A stretch of DNA of 64,000 bases from Eudorina sp. 2006-703-Eu-15 (lineage: Eukaryota; Chlorophyta; Chlorophyceae; Chlamydomonadales; Volvocaceae). Position numbers and translations under genes: made by a program. A model generated the notes under the pieces. The model was not told the DNA's origin. It saw nothing but the letters and a program-made list of their open reading frames with translations, and did not search any database. Of the stretch, positions 1-12,291 are shown one piece after another; the stretch's first letter is position 1, and each line of letters begins with the position of its first letter. The stretch spans positions 1,344,620-1,408,619 of the forward strand of contig BDSI01000003.1 in NCBI GenBank assembly GCA_003117195.1. Reading direction: 5' to 3'.

Positions 1-181
1 CCCGACTGTGCCTTAAGGGCCCCCCCAGCCCCTACCTTCCCATCCATTCGGTCTTCCAACTTGCTTTTCCTCTTTCCCTCCCATTCCAGTCGCATCAGCC
101 ATATGGTTTGGTCATATCCTCCCATCACCTGACCGGCTCGTTCTGGGGTCGTTTGTCGTTCGAATTCCCTCCTCTCCCTAG

Positions 182-378
182 GGCCTGTGGTTCACGTTCC
201 CCGGCATTTGGATCATCGTGAAGCTGGGTCTGGTGGATGTCCACACGGAGGAGTGGATGTGGTGCGCCTGTGACTTCCTGGGCAAGGTCATGTTCAGCTC
301 GTCGCTGCTGCACGGCAACTTCCTGACCATCGAGCAGCGCCGTCTCATCGCCATGCGGATCGTGGAGGAGGGCAACAG
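182..378 (+). other. Opsin helix F-G exon with retinal Schiff-base lysine
   Basis: The first visible exon follows a CCCTAG acceptor and ends at AG|GT. It carries WFTFPGIW (helix F end) and [14 protein letters not shown] (helix G). The spacing Asp(272-274)-x-x-x-Lys(284-286) matches Asp212/Lys216 of bacteriorhodopsin. This is what identifies the upstream, unseen part of the gene as a microbial-type rhodopsin rather than another kinase sensor. Confidence 0.85.
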
Positions 379-3300
379 GTGCGGCTGGGGGCAAAGGAGG
401 AGGAAAAGAGGGAGTACAGGGGAAGAGAGGGGGTGAAGGAGGAAAGAAAGGGGACTGGGAGGAGGAGGGGGCGGGCGTGTCGGGTGTGTGTGTGTGTGTG
501 TGGCGGGATGTGTGGTGGCGCGGTTGTGGGGCCGGGGAAGTAGGCCCCTGCGGCGGCAAGTAGGGCGAAGGGGCGGAACGGCCCTCCGGCCTCGTCCAAT
601 CTGCAGTGGTTGGTTGTCCAATCTTTCCTCCGCGGCGGTTGCTGTCCTTGTACATCTTATCGCAAAGCCTTCCGTCTGCCGCGTTGCTATTGACCCACCC
701 GCCCCGCGTTGCCCGGACAGTCAGGCGGTCCATACGTCAGAATCAAACGCTATTCCCCCGCCTGCCTGCCCGCCCCCTCCCTCTGATCCTCCTGCTCAGG
801 ATCCAAGTGATTCAGGAGCTGAAGGACCTGGTGGAGCAGAAGGAGAGGTTCATGTCGTCCATGAGCCACGAGCTGCGCACCCCGCTCAACGGCATCATCG
901 GCCTGTCGGACGCGCTGCTGGTGGGATCGTGCGGAGAGATCAACGACCAGGTGAGGGGCCGGAGGACGAGGAGGAGGAGGAGGAGGAGGAGGAGGTGAGG
1001 CCGGGAGAGGCCGGGAAAGGGGAGGTGTGCTTGGGTGAAGGGGGCTGGAGGAGAGTATAGGAATTCGGTAGACATAACGTATTCACACTGCGCTACTGCC
1101 ACAGGGCCGGCGGCGAAGGGAATGACGCATCGGGTTGGTGCTCGTTTGCGTTTTCGCTGGTTCTGATTTACGTAAGAGCTGCGATAACGCTGGGGACAAG
1201 GGGCCTGGGCGGACTGGGGTGGAAGGGGACTGGGGCGGTATGACGTTCGCCCGGCCATACCAGAGAGCCTTTCCACCCCTTTCCACCCCTTTCCACCCCT
1301 TTCCACCCCTTTCCACAGGCGCTCAAGACGATCACCACCATCAAGACCAGCGGTGCCCGCCTGCTGAACCTCATCAACGACATTCTGGATGCAGCGTCCA
1401 TGAGAAAGGTGCGGGCGGCTGCGGGGGGCGGGGGGCTGGGGGAGAAAGGTGCGGGCGGCTGGGTGAATCACGGCCCTTGCAGGCTGGGGGTAGCTGCGTG
1501 CGGCGGTCGCGTTGTCGGGCGAGGGGCTCCGCGGTGCGGGTAGTTGTGGATGTTTCCTAGGGTTGCACCGATACCCAGCTCAAATACCGTACAGGAAAAT
1601 GGACCAATTTAGGATGTGGTAGCAGTTGGAAAGACCATACGAGGCCTTCCCTCCGCCTACTTCATCGGTTGTCGAAAAGTGTTGTCCCCTCGTACCGGAA
1701 CCATCGCGAGTATGCTCCACACGCAACAACCACCTGCAGGGCAAGCTGACCATCAAGCACGAGAAGGTGAACCTGAAGCGGGTGGTGGACGACGTGATCG
1801 ACCTCTGCCAGCCGCTGGCCAAGAGGGGCGTCAAGCTGGTCAACGACCTGAGGGAGCACGTGCCCTTCGTGCTCGGAGACACGGGACGGATCATACAGGT
1901 GAGGGTGCGGGTGCGGGCCCGGGGATTGCGGAGAGGGGGGGCCCCAGGGGTGAGGGTGCGAGTGCGGGGCTGAGGGTGCAAGACAGTGCTCGGGGGTGCG
2001 AGGGTGTGGGGCGGGGGGGGGGGGTAAAAAGGAGAACAGCCCAGACACACCCGGGGCGGGGGGGTGCGGGAGGATGCGGGGCGAGATCTTCGAAGGTGTG
2101 TGTGGATTTGGTGAGGGTGTCGGGACGGCGGTCGGGTGGGATGCGGAGCCCGGGGTTCTGAGCGCGGGGAGGCGAAGGGGTGGTGAAGGCAGGGATGGAC
2201 GAAAAATCCTGGAGTGCAGCCGCTGATAATCAACCGACCGGATCAAAGGCAATTATCAGCCGTGGGTCACCCTCGATGGAATGGGGGAGGGCGCAGGTGA
2301 CCCCGTGGAGGAGCCAGGGCCTGCTGGGAGGCCTGTGGCACAGGGGCGAGAGCCGCACATCTCTAGGGGTTAGGATAAGGGTTTAGGGGGCGCCGCATAC
2401 GAGAGTGACAGAGTAAAACCTTCCGTGTCTGTGAGTCACTAACTTGACCACACGGCTTGTTTTCCAATCCGAGCAGGGTCTGTCCCTTCATAGGCTACAG
2501 GAGACGTTCTTTGTGGATACGATGGTGTATGGTCCCTCCTGCGAACCTTCCATTTCAACACCGCTGCATAAAATACCATCACGCTCCTCCATCGCGGCGC
2601 CATCAGGCCTTTCCTACCGTCCATCGATTCTTCGCTATAAATCCTCCGCGAATCTGTTCTTTCGCTCCCAGGTTTTCCACAACCTGATCGGCAACAGCTG
2701 CAAGTTCACCCACAGCGGTTTCATCTCCATCTCCGCCACCGCCAAGGACGACGAGGTGGAGGTGGCGGTGACCGACACGGGCATTGGCATCCCCGAGGAC
2801 AAGTTCGACCAGATCTTCCTGGCATTCGAGCAGGTGGCTGCGTGTGTGGCTGCGTGTGTCAGGAGTTTGGCTGCGATGCCGCGCCATCTGTTGTGCTCAC
2901 GTCCCACAATCAGATCTTCGCTGGCCTCCCAGTCCTAGGTAGATTTGCCCGCCAGGGGTCGGACAGCCAAGGCAAAACCAACCCAACCCATTAGATTGCG
3001 AGTTGGCGACGCTCGCCGGCCGAGCCGATCCTCCTCCTCCCTGATCCTCCTCCTTCCTGATCCTCCTCCTCCCTGATCCTCCTCTTCCCTGATCCTCCTC
3101 CTCACCCTTCCTCCTGTACTCTCTTTGCGTGACCCAGGTGGACATGTCGGTCACCCGCAAGTACGGCGGCACGGGTCTGGGCCTCAACCTGGTGAAGCAG
3201 CTGGTGGAGGCGCACGGCGGCCGCATCGGCGTCAGGTCGAAAGAGGGACAGGGAACCACATTCTTTTTCACGCTCAAGGTGCGCGGATGCGTATTGGCCA

Positions 3301-5715
3301 GCCAGGGCTCTCAGACCAGGAGGGTGGGGCCCGTGGGCCAGGCGAGACGCCTGGATTGCGGCCATGGCTGACGGGTAGTTTGAATATCATATCATGATCT
3401 CCTTTTGTGTGAGTGGGTGTGTCTAGGGTACAGCCTCCCTGGATGACACTTCACGGGACGCCCATGTACCCACCTCAGGACGGATAGAGGCTGCAGGTCC
3501 ACAATGTTAGAACCCCCCTTTGTTAATAAAGACAGCGAAATCGCAAAAAAATGGGCAACAAACCGATAACCGCCGATGTTGGCCTTGACGAAGAACCCCG
3601 GTTTGAACCTCCCCCCACCCGCCGGCTTGTTTGTCCCTCAAAACAGATCCACTCGGAGCACCCAAACGAGGGGCAGCCACAGGGAACGCCGACTGAGGCT
3701 GTGGCTGCGCCCCTCGAGCACTCTCAGTTGGCCGCCACGCGCGCCAGCGCTGGCCCAGGCGCCCACGGACACCCGTCCGCGCCGCGCCGCGCACCCTCCC
3801 GCCGCGGGTCCTTCACCGATAAGATGCTGGGGTCCGTCGGCGCGAAGAAGGCGCCCTCGGAGACCGGCAAGAGCACCCTGGGGCCCCAGGGCGGCGGCGG
3901 CGGAGCCGGGATGGCGAGTGGGTCGTTCGCGGGGGCGGCGGGCGCGGCGCGGTCGTCCTCCGCGGCGGGAGCGGGGGCGGCGAGTGGCGGCGCGGGGGGT
4001 GCGGGCGGCACGGCCCAAGCGGCGGGCGCGGCGGCGCTGGTGTCGGTGGATGACAAGGGCCACGGCGGCACTCGAGGTGGGTCTGCGTGTGCGGGGCCAT
4101 TAGGGTTTCCACGCGCGCCCGTGTCCTTCACTCGCCCCACTTGTATGCCACGGGCGGCGCCTGACCTCCCCCGCACCCTCCCGTGTGCCGTGCGTGTGAA
4201 TATATGTGTACGCTCCCTCCCTCGGCGGTGTGTGTTTAGAGAAGAGACCCGCCCGACCCAAACCAAGGACCAATGTACTTACCATATTAACCTGCGAATT
4301 GGAAAACATGAAAACAGCAACAAGGCAGCCGCGCCACCACCGACAAAAGTCGCAGAACAAAACAAGACCCGGCAGGAAATGGGCAACCTTGCAGTACCCG
4401 GGCCGAATTAATGTGTGTGTGTGTGTGTGGATGTGCGTGGGTCACCGCAGTGGCCACGAGCGCGGACGGTGGCGGCGGTGCTGGAGCGGCGACCAGTCGG
4501 CATAGTCGGGATGGAGCCCCCCGGGACGGTGCTGTCGTAGCCCGCAATAGCGTCACCGCGGGGCCACAGGTGCGACCCATGGGGGCCCTAATGCGGTTGT
4601 GTTGATAGGCCAGATATAGAGGGGCTGCTTGGGGGGGGGGGAGGAGGTTGGGGGCGTCGGAAGAGTGGTGGGGGTGGGATCGGAAAGGGAATGTGGTAGG
4701 AGGATGGATGGGAGTAGAGCCGGCGGTGGCACGGGGAGGAGGACGAAGACTTCGTCTGCGGGCTCGACACGATTCGTTGCGCTGCGATGCTTCTTTGCGT
4801 TCCACGTTCCGAGGACCCAGACAACTGCCTCTGCGCATGTGCAGTATGCTCTGTGCATATGCAGTATGCTCTGTGCACATGGAGTACAGAGATCCAGATG
4901 CCGAAGGGTGAAATTAGGGGGCACTTGATGTGTAGGTTCCGTCGGTCCGTCCGCACGTCGGTCCGTCCTGCCCTCCGTCTTGCGTGACTGACTGACGGAC
5001 TGACCGGCTTACTGACTGGCCGTCGGGTGCAGGTGAGCGGCCCCATGAGCCTCGGCGATGCGGCCGCCCTGATGAAGGTGCGTTTGTATAAGATAAGTGA
5101 GCCGGTGTGTGTGGGGGGGGCGTAGGGCGGGTGAGCGGGTGGGTGGGCGGGTCGGAGCGGGTGCGGGTGCGGGTGTAGTACGATGCGTGTGGGGGCCCTG
5201 CTCCGGTTCGTGTCTTGTCGATGATTCCGTGCGGGAGGGCGATGCCCCCCTCCCCGGGGGGGTCTTTCTTCAATTTAACCCCCCTCCCCGGGGCCTCCCA
5301 GAGCCCCATTTCTCGTGTCTCCCCCATGAGATGAGGATCGGGGGACGGACGGGGGAGCCAGGGAAGATGCTTCACCTGCTCCAGCTGTTCCGACGAGGTC
5401 GCCTCTCGCGGATGCGCTCACTTAAAACCCCGCCGCGGTGCCACAGCGGAGTCACTCCGCCCGACTCGTCCTTCCTCCTCCCTGCCCCTGCTACGAATAT
5501 CCTATATATCCCCTCCCCTCCCCCCTGGGATCACCGGGAGTTGTGTCCTCCCCTGGGCTGTCACAGTCCTCGATGGCAATCAAGACGGCGGAACCGCAAC
5601 CAGTCACCAAACCGGACTGCCAAGGCCGTTTGATCCCTGCCTCCCCGTGCGCCTCTCTCTCTGTCTTACACTCTGTTTATGTCTGTCTGTGTGTCTGTCT
5701 GTCTCTCTGTCTGTG

Positions 5716-5767
<52 letters not shown>

Positions 5768-8700
5768 AGGGAGCTCTGAAGCGGCGCAGCTCCTTCCGCG
5801 AGAAGGGCGGCAAGGTGCGGGTGCTGTCGGTGGACGACGACCCGGTCAACCAGCTGGTCATACAGAACTTGCTGGCGCCCGTGGGCTACGAGATCCTGCA
5901 GGTGGGTGGGTTGGGTGGGGCAGTTGCCTCGTCATCTTAATTAGTGACGCGCATGAATAGAAATTGGTGTCGGAGATTCGTAGGCATATACAGGGGTGGG
6001 TGGGGTGGGCGCGCCGGTGTGTTGGTGGGTGGGCACTGGCGGGGCTGGGGGAGGTTCAACGCCGGTGTAGACTTGCCGCTGGCATCGTTCTTGTCACCTG
6101 CTGGCGCCCACGTCCTCCCCCTCCCCCCAGCAGCAGCGCAGTTTGAATGTGTCTACCAATTTCCTATACGCCCATTACATTAACGCAGGGACACAGTACG
6201 TTACCACCCCGCCCAACCCAACCCAACCCGAGCCAATGCCCTCCTTACCGCCCGCTCCCACCCCCGCCCCCCACCTCCACCGGGGCCCCCCCGCCGCGCC
6301 ACATCCCCAGGCCATGGACGGCCAGGAGGCGCTGCAGGTGCTGACCAGCGAGGAGCGGCTGCCCGACGTGATCCTACTGGACGTGATGATGCCGGGCATG
6401 AGCGGCTACGAGGTGTGTCGCAAGCTGCGGGAGATGTACCCGCTGTCGTGCATCCCCGTCATCATGATCTCGGCCAAGTCCAAGGAGGAGCACATCGTGG
6501 AGGGACTGGCGGCGGGATCCAACGACTACGTGGTGAAGCCCTTTGGTCGCCAGGTGGGGAGGCCCCAGGGGAAGGGGCGCATGAGGGTGGTTGGTGCGTG
6601 TTAAAATAGATTAGAGAAGAACCAAACCCAGAGACGAACGAGCGGGGTAGTATAGGAACCACGGAGGCGTGTTTTTGATCAAGGTAGGGTCTGGGGGGTT
6701 GGACTCAACCTTGTGGGTAAGGACGTATGGCCGGGCGGTGGTACAGCTGGGGGTTGTAAGAGAAAACCGCGCCGCAAGAAGCCAAGTCCAGGCTAGTGTG
6801 TGTGTCTCAGCCGTGTGACATGACGACGGCTTTCAGTACCAAGCATCCCACAACTAGCTTCCTCAAACCCGACCAACGCAACTGCCCCCGAATCCAACTC
6901 GAATCCAATTCCAATTCAAATCCAACCCCGCAGGAGATCCTGGCGCGCATCGCTGCGCACCTCCGGTTCCGTGATACGGTGTACCAGGCGGGTGAGATCG
7001 CGGGGGCCATCCCTGGAGAGGTCCTGCCCGGCCGGCTGCTGCTGCGGGGCGGCTCGGGTGGCGCCATGGACCTGGCGCCCTTCCTCACCGTCCCCGCGCG
7101 CTTCACCTCACTGCCGCCGCGCATCGGCAAGGGCATCGAGTCGGGTACCATCTCCACCACCATGCAGGTGGGGGAGGGATGCAAAAGAGAACTGGGCCGC
7201 GTGGGGGTGGTGGTGCGTGGGGTGTGTGTGTTGCTTAGGCAGCCAGAACAGGAGTGCGTGACATGCACAGGCAGATTAGCGCCGGGTGTGGGTGTGGGTG
7301 TGGTTGGGGAAGGGAGGGGGTACAGGAAATGGAATGAATGAGACGTTACAGCGGACCCCGAAAAGGGATCAACGGTGTGTACCAGGGCAAGCCCCAGCGG
7401 GAAATGGGTAGGCATGGGGAAGGGGTCAACCGCTCAACGGAGGCGGATCGAGCGCAGTGACTGTGAATGCGACTGATACTGAATGTATATGGGGGATGGG
7501 GAATGGACGGAGACCCGTTTTTGTAGATAGCACGAGCTCTTGCGGAGAAAGGGGGGAGGGGCCTGTAGCCCGTACATTCGTACATACGTACGGCTGACCA
7601 CAGCCCAGATTCCAAGATACCCCAGACGGCGCCGTCGATTTGGGCCGTGCCTCCCTGTGCAGCCTGCGCCGTGTACTGGCCATGGTCAGCCCACGACGCG
7701 GTCCTTCTGCCGCTCCCGCTGCCCGCCCTTCACCCAGTCCTCTTGACCGTTCTCCATCTCCCCTCTATGTCCCCTGCGCCTCCCCGGCCCCTCCCCGCCC
7801 CCTCCCCCCTCCCCAATCCCTTAAATATGTCTACTTATTTCCTACTAACCCCCCTCCCCCGCCCCCTCCCCCCTCCCGCGCAGATGTTCGACCAGCTGAC
7901 TCTGCTGCAGGTGGGCATCCCCAACCTGGCGGAGCTGCTGACCAACGTGCCCGCCAGCGAGCTGCTGGTGGCGCTGGCCGCCCTCTTCCACGACCTGGAC
8001 ACCCTCCTGGAGCAGCACGGCTGCTACCTGCTGGAGGGGCTGGAGGAGCAGTTCACCATCGTCAGTGGTGAGGACGGGGGGGGCCGCCGCTCGGGCTTGG
8101 GGACGGGGTGTGCGGACGGGTTTCTCGCTGAACACAGGGCGCGGGCCTGGGCGGTTGGGGCGGGGTTCTTACTAGACAGAAAACATACAGAAGGGCGTCA
8201 CATATCACGCACACTGCCTGGCCTGCCGGTGAACACGGCGGCACCCAAGAGCTACCGCCGCGCCATACAGCTGTTGGCACCAACCCGCCCTCAAACCACT
8301 TCACACCGCCCTCCCCTCGGCGCCCTCTCCCCACCCTGCTCCGCCCCTTTCCCCCTTCCCCCCTCAATGTGTCCCCCTCCAATTCAATGCCTAAATACTC
8401 CTCCCCCACCCCCGCCCCCGTCCCCCTGCCCCTCCCCGTCCTTCCAGGACTGGACAATGTGGGCGACCAGGTGCTCCACGCGTTGGGACTGGCCCGCTCG
8501 CTGCTGGCGGCCGCCGACACATCCGCGCTGGGCAGCAAGCGACTGAAGCTGTCCATCTCCATCGGCATCCACACGGGGCTGGCGCAGGTGGGGGGGCCGG
8601 GAACAGGGCTGCAGGGGGGCTGTTGTCGGCCCAGTGTTTTTATTTCTCAGGGTTTATCTCTCAGGGTTTGTTTCTCAGTGTGGGTTTGTTTCTCCCCTCG

Positions 8701-11700
8701 GAACTAGGTGCACGGCTCCACATGCCGTCTGCCGTGGTCGGACAAGATTCGATTCACCACGCCGTCTGCCATGTGCCCCTTTGCTCCACTTCTCCGTTCC
8801 CCCCTCGCGTCGTCCCTTGCCCCCGGTTGTGATGTGCAGGGCGTGTTGGTGGGCCACAGCCATCCGGTGATTTACTTCACGGGCCAGCTGCCCAGCGAGG
8901 TCTTCATGTTGCAGCAGACCTGCCCACCCAACTGCGTGCATGTGTCGGCCAGGGTGGTGGAGGCTGTCGGTGAGCGCCGGGGAGGAGGAGGGAGAGGGGT
9001 CCGAGCTGGGTCGGGTCGGGTGGGGTCGGGTCATGTCTGGGGCCGGGTCTGAGGGGTCGGAGCTGGGGTTCGGAGGGTCAGATATGCTGGTTTGGCTTCC
9101 CCGGGTCCGCGGGTCGGTTCTTTGTGTTCACACGGTGTATCCTCCTGCCGCCCTCCATGTCAGTCTCATTCTGCCGGCACTCCTATCTGCCTGACAAGTT
9201 CCTCACCCCTGCACCAACCTCGAAAGCCCTCCCCGGTCCCCGCACGTCCCCAACACTTCGCCGCCGCTTTCAACCTGCACAAGATGACGGCGGTATCGAT
9301 GGCCCCCAAAACCTCATTCTCTCCCTCTTCCTTCCCTCTCCGCCCTCACTCCCACTCCCACTCCCCCTCACCCCCACGCCCCTCGGGCATGCAGGCGGAG
9401 AGCGCGACCGGTTCGTCCCGGCGGGTAACATGCCCAGCGGCTCCACCTTCCTGATGAAGGCGGGCGGCTGGGAGGGCGGCGGCATCGTGGCCGCCAGTGA
9501 GGCGACGGGGCGGTGGAGCAAGACCAAGCGGGGCATCCACGACTCGGTCAACACAGACGCCAAGAGGATGCGGCCCATACAGCTGGCGCTCATGGCCATG
9601 GCGCAGGTGGGCGGGGTGTGAGGTGGGCTCATTTAAGGTACTTAAGAACCAAACCCGGAAACGAATCAAAGCCGGTGTAATTTGGATTACGTGATGGAGG
9701 CTGGGTGGGCGCGTGCATCCGTAGAACCTTCTCTTTTCGGGTGTCACCGCCCCACCGTATTTTAACCCGGCCTCACATTGCATGAATATCGGCACCCCCC
9801 TGACCCCTGGTGGACACCCCCCCTCTCACCAACTCGACCGGCCGACCCCTAGTGACGGGCCCCCACACCGGGCACCCTCCATTCCTGAACCGGACCTTTG
9901 CACTGGCAGTCTGCGCAGTTCTGAGTATGACCCTACCTAGTTCCCACACGTCGCCGCATCGCTCGCTGGAGATCCTGGTACAGCTCTGCGCCGCCCACAC
10001 CCCTCCCACCCACAACCCCTCCCACCCACCTCGCAACCGCGCCCGCAGGCGAACGCGGGCTTCCTGGTGGACATTGCGTGTGTGTCCCCGGAGGCCAAGG
10101 ACGCGAGCTCCAGGGGGCCCGAGAACCCCGGGGACACAGACCCGGCCGCCGCCGCCGCGGCGGCCGCCGCCGAGGTCGCCAAGCTCAAGAAGGAGTACGA
10201 GTCGCTGGAGAAGCAGATGGAGGAGGTGTCCAACGAGGCGGCCAGGCTGCAGGTGCGGGTGCGCGTGCGCGGGCGTGCATGGCTGTGTACCGACTGAGCT
10301 GTATTATGAGGTCCGCGGCAAAGGTGATGTATGGGACTTATGTCGTGTTGTCGATGATCTGTTGATGTCCCTGTCTCACCCCCTGCCTTCCCCCCCTGGA
10401 CCTCCAGGACCTGGTGGACGACCTGGAGGAGCAGCTGATTGCGAAGAACGGCACCAGCGAGGCGGCCTCGGCGGCGGCGGCGGCGGAGATGGCGGACCTG
10501 CGGGCGCAGGTGGCGGAGCTGGCGGGTCAGCTGGAGGAGGCGGGCAGGGAGCGGCAGGGGCTGGAGTCGGCGCTGGCGGAGATGGAGCAGCGACTGGTGG
10601 CCACACACGCGGCGCTGGCCACCGCCAACCACGAGGTGGGTGACTGGCCGGCTGGCTGGGTGGGTGGGTGGGTGAATTGCACGAGCAGCAAGCGAGGTGG
10701 ATGGGTCATACGACAAGCAAGCCAGACGGGCGGGTTGTACGACAGCCAAAGTGTGCTGAATGGAGGAGGTGCAGTGTGCTGGGCGATCGAGCGGGGAGCG
10801 ATATCAGGGGAACGCTGAGGGGGTGGATGGATGTCTGAACCGAGGCGCGAAACCCGTAACCAACCCCAATCTCACGCCCCCACGCCCTCCCGCCCTCCCT
10901 GGGCGCAGGCGGCGGATCGGGCCCGCACCCGCACCCCGGCAGCGCCGCCGCCGCCGCCCGAGCCGCGCATCGAGACGGCGTCCATGGCCTCGGGCAGCGA
11001 GGCGGGCTTTGCGGCCGCGATGCAGAGCGCGGGCGGCGGCACCACCGGCGGCGGCACACCCGCCCTGGGCATGGGACTGGCCGGCCTGGGCGGCGGCGGG
11101 CTGTTTGGCGGCGGTGGACTGGCGCTGGCGAACCGCGCGGCGATGCCGCTGGGGCTCAGCATGCGCATGCCCAACCTGGCTGCACGTGAGTGACGTGTGG
11201 TGACTTGTGTGTGCAGGATTCAAAACGGAAAACACACGAGGGCGTGTCGGGGGGAGAGAGAGTTGCCGCCATGTCGTGTGTTTGCCGTGCGTTTCGTGTC
11301 GGAGGAAGGGATCATGAGGACGAGCGTCCCTCTCTCCTGTCTTGACCCTTACTCCTCCCCCTCATCGTCATCATCATTATCACTATGAATAAATTCATAG
11401 TCCCCCGCAGAAACAGCGCCCGTTGGTGGTGTCCGTCACTTCTTCACCTGTGTACGTGTATATCCTGTGTGTATATCCCCGCCCCTACCCCTGCATGTGC
11501 AGTCCGCGCTAGCAGTGGCGACATCCGGGCCCTATTGGAGGAGCTGGGGCTGGGGCCCCTGGCAGTCCGTTTCGAGGCGGAGGAGATCAGCCCGGGGCTG
11601 CTGCCGTACTTGGACGACACAGCGCTCCGGGAGCTGGGGGCCACCTCGGTGGGCGCCCGCCTCAAACTGCGCATCGCGGCACAGGCGCTGTTCATGAGCT

Positions 11701-11702
11701 GA
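182..11702 (+). CDS. Histidine-kinase rhodopsin with receiver, cyclase-like and SAM domains (5' partial)
   Basis: Sensory photoreceptor of the algal histidine-kinase rhodopsin / two-component cyclase opsin family. Twenty exons are visible: 182-378, 800-950, 1319-1408, 1740-1898, 2672-2833, 3138-3278, 3647-4076, 4451-4569, 5033-5077, 5770-5901, 6311-6553, 6934-7167, 7884-8067, 8448-8587, 8840-8969, 9395-9606, 10049-10252, 10408-10635, 10909-11185, 11503-11702 (stop TGA). They join in phase to 1225 residues. Order: opsin helices F-G with the DFLGK retinal lysine (AAG at 284-286); HisKA with [10 protein letters not shown] (phosphorylatable His at 867-869); HATPase with [16 protein letters not shown] and GGTGLGL; a low-complexity Gly/Ala linker (residues ~301-483); receiver with VDDD, phospho-Asp in [10 protein letters not shown] (6380-6382) and VVKPF; a class III cyclase-like domain (~702-880) lacking catalytic residues; coiled coil (~950-1065); C-terminal SAM domain (~1163-1222). 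Expected in membrane, probably eyespot or cilia by family analogy. The N-terminal opsin helices lie before base 1; 1-181 reads as intron. Confidence 0.9.
1260..1318 (+). repeat. 10-bp tandem repeat ending in a 3' splice site
   Basis: Five copies of CTTTCCACCC run directly into the acceptor TTTCCACAG of the exon at 1319, so the last repeat unit supplies the pyrimidine tract and the AG. Confidence 0.8.
3531..3584 (+). repeat. Intronic dispersed repeat, family D copy 1
   Basis: About 50 bp containing AAACCGATAACCGCCGATGT and an upstream CAGCGAAATCGC, in intron 6 of the rhodopsin kinase, about 60 bp before the 3' splice site. A second copy, sense to its own gene, is in the mannose-6-phosphate isomerase gene at 35835-35886. 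Confidence 0.7.
4229..4276 (+). repeat. Intronic dispersed repeat, family A copy 1
   Basis: Core GAGACCCGCCCGACC preceded by GTGTGTTTAGAGAA and followed by AACCAAGGACCAA, in intron 7 of the rhodopsin kinase. Related copies lie at 24229-24275 and 38274-38306 on the other strand. Confidence 0.65.
5684..5769 (+). repeat. (CTGT)n microsatellite at a 3' splice site
   Basis: An almost pure CTGT/CTCT run of about 85 bp forms the polypyrimidine tract and ends in the acceptor CTGTCAG for the exon at 5770. Confidence 0.9.
6615..6653 (+). repeat. Intronic dispersed repeat, family C copy 1
   Basis: AAGAACCAAACCCAGAGACG followed by AACGAGCGGGGTA, in intron 11 of the rhodopsin kinase. It resembles 9643-9680 in intron 16 of the same gene. 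Confidence 0.5.
6755..6789 (+). repeat. Intronic dispersed repeat, family B copy 1
   Basis: AGAAAACCGCGCCGCAAGAA followed by GCCAAGTC, in intron 11. Matches 14324-14360 closely and 24291-24322 on the opposite strand. Confidence 0.6.
7884..8969 (+). other. Cyclase-like domain without catalytic residues
   Basis: Three exons (7884-8067, 8448-8587, 8840-8969) align without gaps to class III nucleotide cyclases: the [13 protein letters not shown] segment sits where families have VETIGDAYMVVSG. The first metal Asp is Gly (7914-7916), the GD metal Asp is Glu (8046-8048), and the transition-state Asn and Arg are Ser (8894-8896) and Met (8906-8908). The fold is recognisable but activity is not expected. 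Confidence 0.7.
9643..9680 (+). repeat. Intronic dispersed repeat, family C copy 2
   Basis: AAGAACCAAACCCGGAAACG followed by AATCAAAGCCGGTGTA, in intron 16 of the rhodopsin kinase, same orientation as copy 1. Confidence 0.5.
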
Positions 11703-11910
11703 GTCTGGTGGGTGGGCTCGGAGGAGGCCGTCTCAGCAGGGGGCGGAGGTTTAGGGCCGCGGAAGGGTCCAGCTGGGTGTCAGGACGCCGCGTGGGCCGG
11801 TCCGGGCACCATTATACCATCTTTTGACTATGGCATGGGAGGGATTTACTTCACAACTGGCCGGATGAGAGGGGGCGAGAAGATGGGCCGTTCTTCCCGT
11901 GCGTGCGTGT

Positions 11911-11933
11911 GTGTACAAGAAAACTGAGCCGCG
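11911..11933 (+). repeat. Dispersed repeat, family B copy 2 (short)
   Basis: AAGAAAACTGAGCCGCG, 200 bp after the rhodopsin-kinase stop and so probably in its 3' UTR, in sense orientation. The right half of the family B consensus is missing. Confidence 0.45.
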
Positions 11934-12291
11934 TGCGTGTGTGTGGGGGGAAGGGGGGGGAGGGGGGGACGAGAGAACGAACCCGGAAGGCCATTTTGGC
12001 AAGGTCCGGTTATTCCACCAGCGGGAGGGGACGCGCGTGGCGGACGGGGCAGCGGCCCCTGTGGGTATCGAAGCCATCGGAGGGGGGGAGGTTGGACCAA
12101 GCAAAAGAAGCCCAGACGCTGGAGAGAGGGAGGGAGGGAGGGAGGGAGGGAGGGAGGAGGCGCTGATATCGCCGTTGCGGGGATCGTTCCCGGGTTTGGT
12201 TTTCCTTCTTAACCCGTTGCCAGCCACCTGTTGAGCATCGAGGAGACGACGGGAAAGGCGTTGCAAGTGTGTTGATAGCGTTGTGTCTGCC

